From assembly GCA_010405405.1 (NCBI GenBank), contig MU004231.1, forward strand, positions 551,736 to 615,735: a stretch of 64,000 bases of DNA, written 5' to 3'. The DNA is from Microthyrium microscopicum (Eukaryota > Ascomycota > Dothideomycetes > Microthyriales > Microthyriaceae). Position 1 is the stretch's first letter; the number at the start of each line of letters is the position of its first letter. This document shows positions 12,768 through 25,291 of the stretch, piece after piece. The translations under genes were made by a program, and so were the position numbers. The notes beneath the pieces were generated by a model, which worked only from the letters and a program-made list of their open reading frames with translations, was not told the origin of the DNA and searched no databases.

Positions 12768-14623
12768 ATGGCAGAGGGAGGTCCTTGGATCCCTCACAAG
12801 GAGCAAGATACTCGCTCCGACCCCGAAGAAGCTCGAGGCCTCTTAGACAGTAACACTGACGACCACCTTGCACACGAGTCTCACGATATCCTCGACTCGC
12901 CAAAATCCGATTCCCGGCCGCGGCCGAAAAGGCCTACCCTTTCAGAATCTCCATCCGACTTTGCAAGACGTCAGTCCTCGTTTGCGCAACCACGACCTGA
13001 TGGCACACCCAGAACACCGAACCGAGTTCGCTTCGAGTTGATGACAGCTGGATCTACACCTGAGCATGCCAATGGACAAGCACAACATCCCTCATGGATG
13101 GACGAAGAAGATCCGCTAGAAGGAGATGATAGCTATTCGATGCATCAGAATGGACAGGTTCAAAGAATACCGCTCTTGACCGACATTGAGGCACCAAGTG
13201 TCACGGTGGCTACGGACTTTGAGTTCGACCCAGAAGATCATTTGGAAAGCGCAAGGCCAAGGAGTAATATGCGAAGCGCATTCATGAACATGGCAAATAG
13301 CATAATGTGAGTGCAGAAAGAGGACTGCTAGCTTCAATACTAATACTTTACAGAGGTGCTGGTATCATTGGCCAACCTTATGCTCTCAAACAAGCTGGAT
13401 TAATTACTGGAGTCATATTACTAGTGGGACTTACCTTTGTGGTCGACTGGACGATACAACTTATCGTAATCAATTCCAAGTTGAGCGGCGCCGACTCGTT
13501 TCAGGGAACTGTTCAACATTGTTTTGGTAGACCTGGTATGATTGCAATCTCGGTTGCTCAATGGGCATTGTACGTAGACAGCCTCGACCGCTTTTTCTTT
13601 TCACATGCTGACTCTACCCAGTGCCTTTGGGGGAATGATAGCTTTCTGCATAATAGTAGGAGACAGCATTCCACATGTTATCTCCGCGCTGTTTCCCTCG
13701 ATAAAAGACATGCACTTCCTCTGGCTACTTGCAGATAGGCGAGCCGTTATAGCGTTGTTCATTCTTTGCCTCTCATATCCACTTTCGCTCTACAAGGATA
13801 TCGCAAAACTTGCCAAAGCCAGCACTCTCGCCTTGATATCCATGGGTATCATCATTTTCACAGTTCTCACCCAAGGCTTTACGGTTCCTTCCGAATCCCG
13901 AGGCGCCATTCGCGGATCGATTTTCATCAACTCGGGCATATTCCAAGCTATCGGGGTCATATCATTTGCATTCGTCTGCCATCACAATTCGCTATTAATC
14001 TACGGCTCGTTGAAAAAGCCTACTCTGGACCGCTTCGCCACCGTTACGCATTACTCTACTGGCATCTCCATGATCGCATGTTTGTTACTCGCTTTGGCTG
14101 GCTTCCTGACTTTTGGAGACAAAACACAAGGCAATGTGCTCAACAATTTCCCTTCCGACAACATCTTTGTCAACATTGCGCGTCTCTGCTTTGGACTCAA
14201 CATGCTTACCACCTTACCTCTCGAATGCTTCGTTTGCCGCGAAGTCATGACAGTGTACTACTTTCCAGACGAGCCATTTAATCAGACTCGCCATATCATG
14301 TTCACTACTGCGCTGGTAGTGTCGGCCATGACTCTTTCGCTCTTCACCTGCGATCTGGGAGCCGTATTTGAATTGATTGGCGCTACGAGCGCTTGCGCCC
14401 TGGCTTACATTCTACCGCCGCTCTGTTATGTTAAGCTTTCGTCCGCGAAGGGACTGAAACTATGGGGTGCATATGCATGTGTCGCGTTTGGTTGCATTGT
14501 GATGGGAATTTCTTTGATTCTTGCTGTTGCGAAAATCATAAACCGTAAGTTTCATGCTGAATTGGGTAGATTGCATATGCTAATTCGGGTACAGATGACG
14601 GAGAAGTCAAGACTTGTAGCTGA
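12768..14623 (+). CDS. vacuolar amino acid transporter, AVT family (SLC32/36/38-like)
   Basis: Amino acid/auxin permease family member, expected in the vacuolar membrane. Exons 12768-13306, 13354-13569, 13622-14544 and 14595-14623 give 568 aa. The first about 180 residues are hydrophilic, acidic and Ser/Pro-rich, a regulatory tail typical of AVT proteins. They are followed by about eleven hydrophobic segments beginning at GAGIIGQPYALKQAG, the family's signature in helix 1. SFAFVCHHNSLLIYGSL marks helix 5. The first intron (47 nt) has a perfect TACTAAT branch site and splits Ile before GAGIIG. The last exon codes only for HDGEVKTCS. Yeast Avt2/Avt5-7 are the nearest named relatives; the substrate is not predictable. 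Confidence 0.92.
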
Positions 14624-14936
14624 ACTCTGATGCCCGCATTTGTAGCATTTCAATCAAGCGTTTTGGGGAAAGCTGGGCGTTGTGGAGTGAAGGAACAAAA
14701 GATTGACGTAAGTCACTTTCCCTGGGATCAAAGTCCATACTAACCCATCGGCTTGTAGATCTAATGAGATATCAGAAGTGATAGAAGAAAGAGTCACAAT
14801 ACTACTTTAGACCAATATACCCATTTTGGATTTCCATGGCAGCTTCATGCTTGTTGAGCGCTCTTTGGCAGCCTGTTATTTTATTGTTACATCTGATCAA
14901 AATCTGCCTTGAACGCGTAGTATCATCCAGCAGACA
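14624..14936. other. convergent 3' region
   Basis: 313 bp between the stop codons of the AVT and Kelch genes. A GTAAGT...TTGTAG pair at about 14707-14758 may be a 3' UTR intron of the AVT transcript. Nothing else was seen. Confidence 0.35.
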
Positions 14937-15923
14937 TCAACATGGCCCGTACGACTCATTCGTCGTGACAGGGTCTGCAATACCCATCGTCTTCCCTCCG
15001 CCTACCAGATATAACGTCTCGCCAACAACTGCCGCCGCTCCAAGCCCATGGCGTGGCGACTTCATCGCCGCCTCCGACGACCACTTATTGCTCGGCGCAT
15101 CATATACATCCACATCCGGAAACACGCCAGTCTGCACCTTGGCATTTCCCTCCCCACCAAAGATATAAATCTTTTTACCAACGACTCCGCCCGCAACTCC
15201 ACCTCTCGTCGTTGGCATCGCCGCCCGTTCAACCCAGCCTGCCGACCGGTCTTTGAGATCCCATGCAAGCACCGTATTCCGGTTATTGTCTGGGCTCGCA
15301 CGTCGGCCAGCTACTACGTAGAACACGCCATCAATGATGGCTCCGCCAGCATGGTCGCGACCTTCTGGCAGATCGAGGTCAGGATAGATTGTCCATGTGT
15401 TGGTGTCCGTGTGGTAAGCTGTGAGCTTGACCATGGGCTGCATCTCCCTGCCACTGTGCATTTTTGGGTCAACAGGGTTCTTTGTTGAAAGACCGCCAGC
15501 GATATATACGACGTTGTCAATGACTCCGACGACACCGGCACCGCGTGCGTCGGGCATGTCGGCGAGGGCCTCCCATTTCTGGGTCGCTGGGTCGAAGCGG
15601 TAGGATTTGCCGGTGCTCGTCCAGCCAGTCGAGTGGCTGATGCCGCCAAGCACGTACAGTTTACCCGCGACAGTAGCAACATTAGCATGGTGCATGGCCT
15701 CTGGGAGGGGTGGCGCGGAGGACCATGTGTTGGTAGTAGTATGGTAGACGGCAACGGAATCCGTTATGTTATTGGCAAAGAGGCCGCTCACCGCGTAGAC
15801 ATCCGGACCGATGGCAGCAGTGGCATGTTCCTGGCGTGCTTGCGGCAGAGGCGCAAGGGTCTTCCAGCAATATGAGGCAGCGTTGGTGAGGGCCGGCAGG
15901 GCCAAGAACAGTGACGATTTCAT
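14937..15923 (-). CDS. secreted Kelch-repeat beta-propeller protein
   Basis: Intronless, 328 aa. MKSSLFLALPALTNA is a signal peptide with cleavage expected after TNA. The rest is built of about six Kelch repeats. The YVLGGIS, YIAGGLS, YVVAGRR, YIFGGEG and YLVGGGK blades each end in the hydrophobic-GG-turn and are spaced about 50 residues, with W residues in the next strand (NTWSSAPPL, QKWEAL, NTWTIY). It is an extracellular beta-propeller. The copper ligands of galactose oxidase were not recognised, so a binding or lectin-like role is as likely as an enzyme. Confidence 0.88.
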   Translation of the reverse strand: MKSSLFLALPALTNAASYCWKTLAPLPQARQEHATAAIGPDVYAVSGLFANNITDSVAVYHTTTNTWSSAPPLPEAMHHANVATVAGKLYVLGGISHSTGWTSTGKSYRFDPATQKWEALADMPDARGAGVVGVIDNVVYIAGGLSTKNPVDPKMHSGREMQPMVKLTAYHTDTNTWTIYPDLDLPEGRDHAGGAIIDGVFYVVAGRRASPDNNRNTVLAWDLKDRSAGWVERAAMPTTRGGVAGGVVGKKIYIFGGEGNAKVQTGVFPDVDVYDAPSNKWSSEAAMKSPRHGLGAAAVVGETLYLVGGGKTMGIADPVTTNESYGPC

Positions 15924-17123
15924 CTTGAATCCTGGGCGCGGATGGCGAGTTCATGTGTTGGCGTGTTCACTGTTTTCATTCTGGCATACGCTAGTATTTA
16001 TAGCATTAGAACACGGAAGATCCTCTAAAATTAGTTTTATGTCCAAATGAGTATAACGGTGAAAGTGTTAAGGCATATGAAAAGACAGAACTTTGTGATG
16101 GTTTGCAGCAAGATGTTATAGTTGAAACATCGCCGTTCATTGGTCGTTGATGATCTGAAGTTCTAATACTGGAAAAGTCAAGCTTTGATCCGCTCATTAG
16201 TTGGGCTTGGACTTTTATTACTCTATACTGTTGAGGAGATACATTGACCTTAAATGATACCGCCTTCTAAGAACTTGAAGTACTGTGTACTATGTAGTTG
16301 AGGGTGAGACAGAAAAGGTCCAATTGGAGGAAAATTGTGACCTTAGTTGGTACTCTAGGTTTATGTTAGCTCTATTATTATCCTTACTAGTTGAGGTAAC
16401 ATTATTACTTTGAAAGGTCTAATAAATCGGCGTAGAAATGAATGACAGGTTCAATTTTGGATTCTAACATTGTTAAAACAGGCACATCGAATGGCAATAC
16501 CACATGGAAATGTTGAATGAAGTCAACCACAACAGCTCAATTCGCACGATCAAACTATTGTATTTTATCAAAGAAGCCGAGTGCTCACAACTTTATGTGA
16601 TGTATGCTCATCAACAATTGTTCCTACGATCCTTCTTGGTACACATGCGTCTACACCATATGACATACTACGGATACATGAGTATTGGCTTTATTAAATT
16701 TTGCTTGAACCTGGTTTTGAATCAGAAAGCGCCAGAAATCTTTAGCTTAACACTTAGAAAGTAGTCTAGAACGACGGCTTCCAGAAATCCTGATCTTGGA
16801 ACCTTGATTGAGCCCCAATCGCCCTAGCAGTCTTCTCGAACCCTCTGATCACCAATGAGGATCACGAAACGCCAATGCCCCCTTTCGAACATTGCGATGC
16901 CTGGTTCTGCAACAACACCAGACGGATCGTTTCCATTCGGGGCCATAGCCAGCTACTTAACTAGCTGTTTTCCTCAAATAATGTCTTTGCTCAACTCTCG
17001 ACGATTGCGCGGGCACACGATCCTTTCGTCGTGATTTTTGCCGCATTCTGGGCCTAAGTTGCTCCGGGGCTGACACCGTAAAAACATCTTTACGGGGCAG
17101 GCCCTGCACTTCGCTCATCCAAG
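15924..17123. other. AT-rich divergent intergenic region
   Basis: 1.2 kb between the Kelch gene (minus) and the histidine phosphatase gene (plus). 16200-16780 is clearly AT-rich but has no repeat borders. No gene was recognised. Confidence 0.4.
15995..16003 (-). promoter_or_regulatory. TATA box of the Kelch gene
   Basis: CTATAAATA on the minus strand, about 75 bp upstream of the ATG at 15923. Position and sequence fit a TATA element; not tested. Confidence 0.4.
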
Positions 17124-18590
17124 ATGATCTCTAAGCATCGTTCATTGTCAAGTTACTGTGGTTTGCTACCGGTTTGTATAGTATCCGCCGCTGGGTACGT
17201 TGCAGTCTCCGTCATCGCCGCTGCTTACTGTTGCTGACTGTGGTGGGGGATATAGACTTTTGCTTGTCGTCGCATTCATTGCAACAACTGCAGTTCAGAA
17301 AAACATGGCCGCGGTATCATCAGCTCAAACTAAGGGAAAGGTCTATTTTGACTATGTAGTGCAAAATGGATTCTTCGCCCAGTCTGACAAGGCTACAGAT
17401 GCATCATCCTTTGACTTCGTAGGTACCTACATAATAGATCTGGCAGATCGACAAAACTGATCAAATATCTAGACAAAGGCAGACATGGGTCTCCTGAACC
17501 GGACCTATGATACAGATGCCTCATTCGACCCCAAAAAAGAGAAAACCCAGTGGCAGCGCTTCGAGTATTATGTACGCCATCTTAATCAAAGCGCCTCCGC
17601 TGGTGTTAGCTACAAGGTACTGTATTTGGGAAGGCATGGAGAAGGTTGGCATAACGTTGAAGAAGCGACAGTCGGCGGTAAACTCTGGGATGTAAGAATT
17701 TTTTGCACCCAATGCGTCTCACAAGCTAACAATCGAAAGTGTTACTGGTCACGATTGCCCGGAAACGGAACTGTCACCTGGCAAAACTCTAATCTAACAC
17801 CTCTTGGGATTCGGCAGGCTTTGGCAGTGAACAGTTTTTGGAAGTCCGCTTTGGCAGATGCCAAAACTCCAGCACCGGAAACCTACTATGTTAGCCCACT
17901 AGAGCGAACCCTGCTGACTGCTAATTACACGTTCAATGGTCTTCAGCTTCCAGCTCAGAAACCATTTCAACCAATCATCAAGGAATTACTTCGCGAGGCT
18001 CTTGGTGTTCACACCTGCGACCGGCGAGACACTAAGACCAAGATTCATTCTCTATGGCCTCAAGTCACATTTGAAGCTGGGTTTTCAGAAGATGATGTAA
18101 GTTGTTCGCAAAAAGTCATTCCTATGCTGCAGTTAACGATATACTCAATTTGTGTTTTGCCGAGACTAGACGAATTGTGTCTCCCTAAGTTATTCGATTT
18201 TTGTTTCATATATCAGACACACGTGCCGCATTCGAGTTGAGCTGACTTTATTTTTAGCTACTATGGGATCCAGATTTCCGAGAATCAGGAGGTCATCAAG
18301 TGAATCGCATGTTACATTTCATCGACGACATATACGCCAATGACACCAACATATTCATATCTTGCACGAGTCACTCTGGATCGATCTCCTCCATACAACA
18401 GGGATTAGGCCATCGCCAATTTCAGCTACAAACTGGCGGCATGATGCCCATTTTTTTGAAAGCCCAGCAACGCTCAGGACCAAGACCGGACGGCAAAATT
18501 GATCCACCATCGAAACCTGCGATTTGCTCTCCCCCACCTGGTGCTAATATCACTCTTACAACTGGTCTTGCAACAGCGACTTCTACATAG
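17124..18590 (+). CDS. histidine phosphatase (phosphoglycerate-mutase-like), membrane-anchored or secreted
   Basis: Member of the histidine acid phosphatase/PGAM superfamily. Five exons: 17124-17194, 17256-17418, 17473-17691, 17740-18096, 18258-18590, giving 380 aa. The catalytic RHG (residues 132-134 in YLGRHGEGWHN) carries the phosphoryl-accepting His. SPLERTLLTANYTF gives the second Arg. The second catalytic His is in SCTSHSGS (about residue 309). The start at 17124 was chosen because splicing the 61-nt first intron creates an N-terminal hydrophobic segment (LPVCIVSAAGLLLVVAFIA), a signal anchor. Later ATGs would remove it. Several NxT/S sites support passage through the secretory pathway. 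The third to fifth exons carry the whole fold. The last intron (161 nt) is longer than the others. Confidence 0.85.
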
Positions 18591-19421
18591 TATTCTGATA
18601 TTGCTGTTGCAATCCAGCAATATATATCCGCCAGTCGCTAGTGAAATCCATCAACATTTTTGCCTGTACATGTTTTCCAATTCTTGACGAACCATCAAGG
18701 ATCTATTTTTACTCACGGAGCTGGCCGAAGCGGGGACTTTTGACCTTTTCTATGGATGATTCCTTGAAGTTCAACCGACTTTATTTTGGAATATTGCGGG
18801 ACCGGCACTTTAGTGTGAAAGCTTTTCCCAACTCCACTCCATCAATGATACATCAAAGCTTAGCATCTGTTGGAGACCGAGGGCGATGTCAGCATGCACG
18901 TTGGAATGGTCTCCACAGCAGCCGCACCTGGCAATCAGCTGTGTCCCGAGGTCTCATCAAATCTCTATGATGGGTCTACTGCTGAAGATGGCTCTCAAGA
19001 TAGCAGCTCCTGGGACCCATGTCAGACCTAACGATACACCTGGCTAGTGCCATCTCGGTTGTCTGGGCGGCCATTTCAATAAGACCCGAATCAGCAACAC
19101 ATCTACAATGATCGATTCACTACGACGAGCAATATCAAGAGTTGTAACAAGCACTCAACATGCCTTCACGTGTATTGATCAAGTCTCATCCATTCTTGCT
19201 GGACTTGAGGTAAGCTTGTTGTATTTCGATCAAGACAACAGACATACCCTTACATCTCTTTGGCCTAGCTGCCATTGCGTGCCAAAGCTGAATCTTAGGT
19301 CCAAGGAAATATATCTCCAGAACGATGGCCTTATGTGAAACAGATGTCACGCTGTTTGTTCATGCCTTGTGGTCGTAAGTTGTTCAATTTATTTTCGTTG
19401 CATTCTTTGGTGACTGAAATT
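18591..19421. other. intergenic, two + strand genes
   Basis: 831 bp. It holds the 3' UTR of the phosphatase gene and the promoter of the secreted Ala-rich protein gene. No conserved open frame was seen. Confidence 0.4.
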
Positions 19422-21149
19422 ATGTTTGTCAAGTATGCTTCTGGTTGGCTTGTAGCCAGTGTGGCTTTCCAAGGTTCGAGCCTCATTGCGGATTGATCTT
19501 TGAGAAGTACTAACTTATCAAAAAGCTCTCGCCGTTCCCGCAGAATCTACCTTCGCTCAAGTTTCGGACAGCGGAATCGAATTGACTAGCCAGAATGAGT
19601 TGCACAATGAGATGCTTCAAGGCAAGTTTGCCGCGCAAGTTGAAAGAATGAGAGATAGCGCACACGGTCTTCAGCGTGCTGGCCATCTTGAGAAGGAGCT
19701 GCGTAGACAGACAGTTGCTTGGGATGTTGTAAAGCGACAGGTTACAATTCCTACTATCTCTACAACTTTGTCTCAATTCACTGCCACTGTCTCCCAAATC
19801 TTGGCACAAGGCAATAGCGGCATCAACAATGCATTGAATCAGATCAGTAGGCATTCCATTCTGAGCTAAGACATGGTACTAAGACATTCTACAGATCCAG
19901 CGCTCGCGAACCTCAACACCATGATTGCACAGCTAGGTACGAACGCTACTGGGACGGTCAACAATGTCACCAATGCAGTTACCAATCCAAATGCATACAG
20001 TCAACTGCTCGTGCCTATTGCCAATAACCTTCAAAATGCTGCCAACACTTTGCAGGGTCTTTACAACGCTCTTGACGTAAGCAGCTTGAGCTTGTCAGTC
20101 CCACTACCAGTCTGCGATGTTACCATCATCAATACCGCCGCCACGACACTCCTTGGTTCCCTTACCCAGCTTTCAAACACGGTTACCATTCTGGGAAATA
20201 CTCTTAGTAAGCCAATCTGAACCATTTGTCCCTGTAACTGCATCTAACTATATGCATTAGAGCAAGTCAATGCTCTCTCAGCACTTTCAGGTGTTCTCGA
20301 CGATATTCAGGATCGTGTCACCCAGATTGTGAACTTGAACCAAGGCCTTGTTCTAGCTACCAACAACCTCGTCAACAAGATTCAACTTAGCTGCAGTGCA
20401 GCTAATGTCACCGGTTTGACCAACCTTCAAGCTGGCCTGAACACAGCACTGGCCTCCCTAGGAGTAAGTAACCGTCTCCGTGATAGCATGAGCTTTCCGC
20501 TAACCTGAGCCAGACTGCTTTGGCGACCATCACAGGATTGTTACATAACCTTGACATTCCTGGTCAGATAGTTGGAAGCGTAGGAGGAGTCAGTGACGTT
20601 GTTGGACAACTTATCGGCGCCATTACCGGAGTCGTTGGCAACCTAACTGGCGCTCTCGGAAACGGAACCACCGCCATTGGTGGTGCAGTAGGAGGCACAC
20701 TGACTAACATCACTGCCGCGCTTGGTAGCGGCATCGCCGCTCTCGGAGCCCAGCCAGCCACAGCTGTTCCACAGTTGACTGCAGCGCTGACCACGGCACT
20801 TACTGGTATCCAGAATGGCACCATTAGTGCAACAACAATTGCGCAGACCATAGCTACATCTCTCGCTGCTCTTGCGCCTGCCACGCCAGCTATCTCCACA
20901 ACGGGCCTAACTTCAACGCTTACTTCTGTACTCAGTGTGCTCTCTGGCCTGGTTGGTGGCGTAGCAAGCCCAGCTGCCGCTGCAACGGCTCTAACTACAG
21001 CCCTAACTTCAGCTGTGACTGGCGCTACTGCTGGTACTAACCCAGTGCTTGCTCTAACTGCATCTTTGAATACAGCATTTGCTAGCATTAGTGCCAACGG
21101 AACTGCGAATCCAGTGTCAGGTCTTACTGGATTGCTCGGTGGCCTCTAG
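19422..21149 (+). CDS. secreted Ala/Thr/Gly-rich cell-wall-type protein
   Basis: Five exons: 19422-19473, 19526-19846, 19895-20206, 20261-20463, 20514-21149, giving 507 aa. The signal peptide starts MFVKYASGWLVASVAF and ends near LAVPA; the first intron (TACTAAC branch site) interrupts it. The next 100 residues are charged. From about residue 110 on, the chain is made of Ala/Leu/Thr/Asn helices (QLGTNATGTVNNVTNAV and similar) with many NxT glycosylation sites. The last exon is almost free of charge and repeats ITAALGSGIAAL/ALTTALTSAVTGA-like units. No GPI signal is obvious at LLGGL. The pattern resembles cell-wall mannoproteins/HsbA-like secreted proteins, but no domain is certain. Confidence 0.75.
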
Positions 21150-21415
21150 ATAGCACTACCTTTACAAGCATGATGTTCACTACGACTGCCTGATGAGGCG
21201 CCATGCTTGGTTGCTGGCACGACGCGGGTGGGGGACATGGATAAAAGTGTTGACAGAAGGTTTGATTAGTTTTGCATGAGCTAGTGTTCATATATTGCAT
21301 TCATTATTTCGTTACCTGTTACGATCTTAAGGCTCCTCCAAAACATGCATGTAACAGGCCTATCAATCCAGCTGTCCTGGTCCAGCTCTCCAGACCCTCA
21401 AAAAGTTCTAGACGT

Positions 21416-22710
21416 TCAACTCTTATTACGCTGTGCAAACCCCGACAGCTCACAAGTCCCCGTTTCCCACCCCAAGACCCTTCCTTGCGCCATGATATTG
21501 CTATGCTTCCTCTCATGCTCGCGTTCCCGCCATCTCCACGCCCAATAAGTCTGATACTGCCTCGGCGGAGGCCCACTAACCAGCGTAAGCTGGATTTTCA
21601 TATCATGTCTCGTCTGATCTTCTTGATTCTTGACCTGTAGCCCATGCATCAACCCCCACAAATCAACATGCGTCAAATCTTTGCTGAACCAGCACCCATT
21701 TCTGGGCGTCAGCGCCTTGCGAAACTTCCACTTCTCATCTTCTCGTACGACCAACCGATTTGGCAAGGCCCAGTCTGATTTCATCACCAGCTCGAGACGG
21801 GCTAGATTCTGGCATGTGTGTAGCCAGATACACGATCGCATTATAGCGCGCGACATGATTCCCTCTGCGCGCTGGAAGAGATGCGTCAATTGTGCGTTTA
21901 GATATTCGTTGTGGCGCGCTTGCTGGGCATATGGCAGTGCCTCGATGACTACTTGTCCCTTTATCAGTCCAACCATATATTTCTGGTTGACGCATCTAAT
22001 ACACTCCATCTGCGAGCACCATGGCGCAGGTAGAGATATATAGCGGATATGTTTGCGGTTGGCTGCGCCAATCTTTGCCAGAAAACAAAAAAGTACGACC
22101 CAGCCGGCCGGTGTGGTGAAATCAAACGTGTTGTTGCCATAGAAGACCTGAGAAGCTTCGCGATTGATGGTCTTGCATGTGCGGAGAAGACGTAGTAGTG
22201 GTGCAATTTCTTGGACATATAACTTGTGACCACCTAGAAACTTGTAGGGGTAGTGGTTTACTGGACGAACGTCGGCTGAGTAGTAGGTCTCTTCTACCGT
22301 GGGACATAAACTGATGGGCTTTGGAGAAAGTAAGAGTTCCTTGTATATCATCATTCGTACGTCCACATCCAGGTCAAGAAAGCTTAGTTTGCCCTTGTAC
22401 TCGGGCTCAGCGCTCTTAGTACAGAGTAGATATACCAGAAGAATGTAGGGAAGCTTACATAGTCGATAGCGAATAGCTCTTCTTCCAACAAGATTGGATG
22501 TTTGAATAGCCGTTTCTGAATGGCTCTCCGCTTGAATGCTTCTGGAACTTCCCGTCTCTTTGGCGACTGGCTCACGAATCCAGACTCTTTTGATCCAGAC
22601 ACTGGCTTTTTTGGCGTTGTCTTCTTCGAGGTAAATTCACTTGTTTTCGACTGACTTAGAGTTGGAGAAACCCATTGCTTCTTTTCTTTTGTTCTCGTCA
22701 ACATAGGCAT
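21416..22710 (-). CDS. F-box-like fungal protein, unknown target
   Basis: Two exons, 22710-22459 and 22393-21416, giving 409 aa. A basic Lys/Ser-rich N-terminal region of about 75 residues is followed by KLSFLDLDVDVRMMIYKELL, the L..LP.E.R..IY..L pattern of fungal F-box-like (2EXR/DUF7730-type) proteins. LRTCKTINREASQVFYGNNTF is then the classic segment of this group. The remainder has no enzyme motif. The acceptor AG before GGC AAA at 22394 was chosen because it keeps phase 0. Possible role: substrate adaptor. It is a different family from the array at 37-45 kb. Confidence 0.75.
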
Positions 22711-23176
22711 TTTCAGGGTGGAATAATAGATTGACGGTAGTGGAGGTTATAGCTATGAAGGAGTAACAGGTCAAACGTTTTATATCTGGACTGGCAAAGG
22801 CTGAAATAGGGGCAATAAAATATTCCGGGGGTCAATGGTGGCTGGCGATCGTCCATCTCAATCCTTATTTCTGCCAAAGCTAGGCTGACATCGCCATAAC
22901 GCCCCCCTGTCGATATATGAACCTCCTCGTCAAACAATCGATTTTCACATGCAATATCAGTCTGCAAATGTTGACAAAGCGGCGTTACTATACATCTGTA
23001 TGAATTCAAGAACCCATTATATACTACGCCGAGCATTCCATCATGCTTGAAATTTGCCCCCAAGGCTGCTAGAACATTTGCACAAAAATCCCAAGACAAC
23101 CAACAACGCCTTTCTATGCAATCAAGATAATAAAACAGTATGGAAGGCTCAAGTTTTCGGAAAGACGGCATCTTCT
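22711..23176. other. intergenic, Sec63 3' region and promoter of F-box-like gene
   Basis: 466 bp between two minus-strand genes. A 152-codon open frame fills it on the minus strand, but it has no family features and abuts both genes, so it is not called. Confidence 0.4.
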
Positions 23177-25291
23177 CTAGTCTTCATCATCAGTGTCTGT
23201 GTTGGTGTCGCTGGTATCATCAGCAACATCTCCATCGGTGTCACTATCATCGCTATCGTCATGAACTGCTTCACGCAAGCCCTTCAGTTGTCCTGCAATA
23301 GTATCTGCAAGTGGAATTAGTTTTTGATGCTCTGTGTGGGACTGAGATGGGGACGTACCTTCACCGGGTTCGCTGATTTCACCTTCGTCCTCCATGTCTT
23401 CAGCTTTGTCGCCATCTTCAACAGTGAGTGTGATGAACTCCTTGATGTCGAAACCCACATAGCTGTCGTTGATGATGTGCATAGCAAAGGTATAGTTGCC
23501 AGGGCCTGGTGGAGCACCGAATTGCATCTTGAGGGTTTGCACGTTGTATGTTGGTTCCCCATCAGCTGTGAGAATGGGCTTGTCGAAAGTCGAGTAGGTG
23601 AATGGAGGGACAGCAATGCGACCCATCTTTGGCTCGCCTAGGAAAATGTGATAGACTGGAGAGTGATCGCGTGCAAAGTATGGCGCATGGGCGATTGGCG
23701 GTGCGAAACGTTCCTTCTCTTCAGATGATTCTGCAGCTTCTTCTTCATCGAAATCTTCCTCCTTAAGTGGAGGAAGATTGGTGGCACCAGGAGGAACAAA
23801 TCGGAACTTGACAACAAGTTGGACCAAGCTGTTCGGTGTCACAAAGCGCTCGCCAGTAACTCTGAAGTACACCCGTTCTAGATTAATAGCTGGAAGTTGA
23901 AGAGCAGTTTTTATCGCGACCTGGTATTGTTGTTCGCTCAGTAAACCGGAACCAACTGTGAGCTTCTTCCGCTGCGCGGCTGGCATAGACATATACTCGC
24001 CGACTGTGAGATGGTTGCGTGCTTTAGGTCCTTCAATCGCACTGACGATCTTAGGTGAGAAAAAGGGTAGTTGTAGAAGCGGAGAGCCCGTTGGAGGAAT
24101 TGCTTGGATGAGATCTTGGGAAACGTGGAGAGATGCACACAATGGTCGAGTCGTAGAGAAAGCTTGTGTAATAACAGCTAGAGCATCGGTGAGTTGCCAT
24201 GCGATTGGCGCGACACCGAATTTTTCCTTGTTCAGCGTGTCATCACCAAGATCTACACGACCAAGATGAGCCCAAAGGAGGGATAGAACCTTTCGTCGGC
24301 CAGCATCGTTGAGTTCTATCAGTTTTTGCTTGTCCGCCAAGGTTAGACCTCCAGCAAGATGAGAGAGTTCTCCCTCTGTGAGGATTGATGTTTCCACTTT
24401 CGAAAGGCCGACTTCTGATCGATCAGCGCCTATTATAGTCTCGTATTCTTCGCCGCCGCTGAGAGATGTTATCACATCGCCTTCCGTCATATCCTCGTCG
24501 TATTCTTTGACAAGTGTGGCAGCCGAGTTGACAAGGATACCGTCCTTGGTGACCTTCTGGGTTCCGTACCACCACTTTCCAACAACATAGGGAAGGAATA
24601 TTCCGAGTAGCCCAAGATAAAAGATTAAAGTGTATTTGCCGTATCCGTCTGCCACAAGGAAAGTTGGCAGAGCAATACCCATACTGAAGCTTTGCTTGCC
24701 ATCGGGATGTCCATACTGGAGAAAGTTATTCCTAATCTCCTCATCGGTCAGAGCTTTAAAGGCCTTTGTGATTTCGACCCAATGTTCATTGACAGATTCC
24801 ACGGTTTGGTTTTTGGCGGCATCTATTTGTACTTTATCGGGATGCTGTGTAAGGGAGAGTTTTCGGTAATGACGCTTGATCTCTTTTTCGGATGCAGACT
24901 GAAGAAAGCGTTAGACTGAATATGCAGCATACCGAGCGAGACTTACCATGGAGACACCTAGAACATCATATGGATCCCAGATTTTGGGAATGGTACGTGC
25001 CGTCACGATGATCAAATACACCATAGACGACATCAGAACCCATCCCAAGCCACTGAGTATCATGCGCTTCAACTTGCGCTCTCTCCGCCGTTGTAGCTTC
25101 TTTTGCTCATCGATAAGCTCGACATCTCGAGGTTTGTATTCGGACCGAATTCTAGGGGCAGTATTTTCGAGTTCTTTGTTTGGTTTGAAGGCGGAATATG
25201 TGAGAGGGAGAGTAATTAGGCCAGTGATTGTGAGGATGAAATATGGGAAGAATTGGCCTTCAACGTCGTAGTTGTAGTCAGTACCAGACAT
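23177..25291 (-). CDS. SEC63: Sec63, J-domain subunit of the ER protein translocon
   Basis: Sec63 recruits the Hsp70 BiP/Kar2 to the Sec61 channel for post-translational import into the ER. Exons 25291-24947, 24898-23359 and 23304-23177 give 670 aa. Topology: an N-terminal transmembrane helix (FFPYFILTITGLITLPL), a second at GLGWVLMSSMVYLIIV, then the lumenal J domain with HPD at residues 134-136 and PYDVLGVS before it. A third transmembrane segment follows (YTLIFYLGLLGIFLPYVVG). The cytosolic Sec63/Brl domain comes next, with a strongly acidic tail (DDSDDSDTDGD...). The last intron is 54 nt and in frame, so a read-through form is also open; canonical GTACGT..TTGCAG borders favour splicing. 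Confidence 0.95.

Noticed and set aside
16200-16780. AT-rich stretch as a second RIP-affected transposon
   Set aside because: No inverted or direct repeat borders and no transposase motif were found.
22713-23171. 152-codon minus-strand open frame between SEC63 and the F-box-like gene
   Set aside because: No family features, abuts both neighbours, composition like UTR; no splice or start context supports it.
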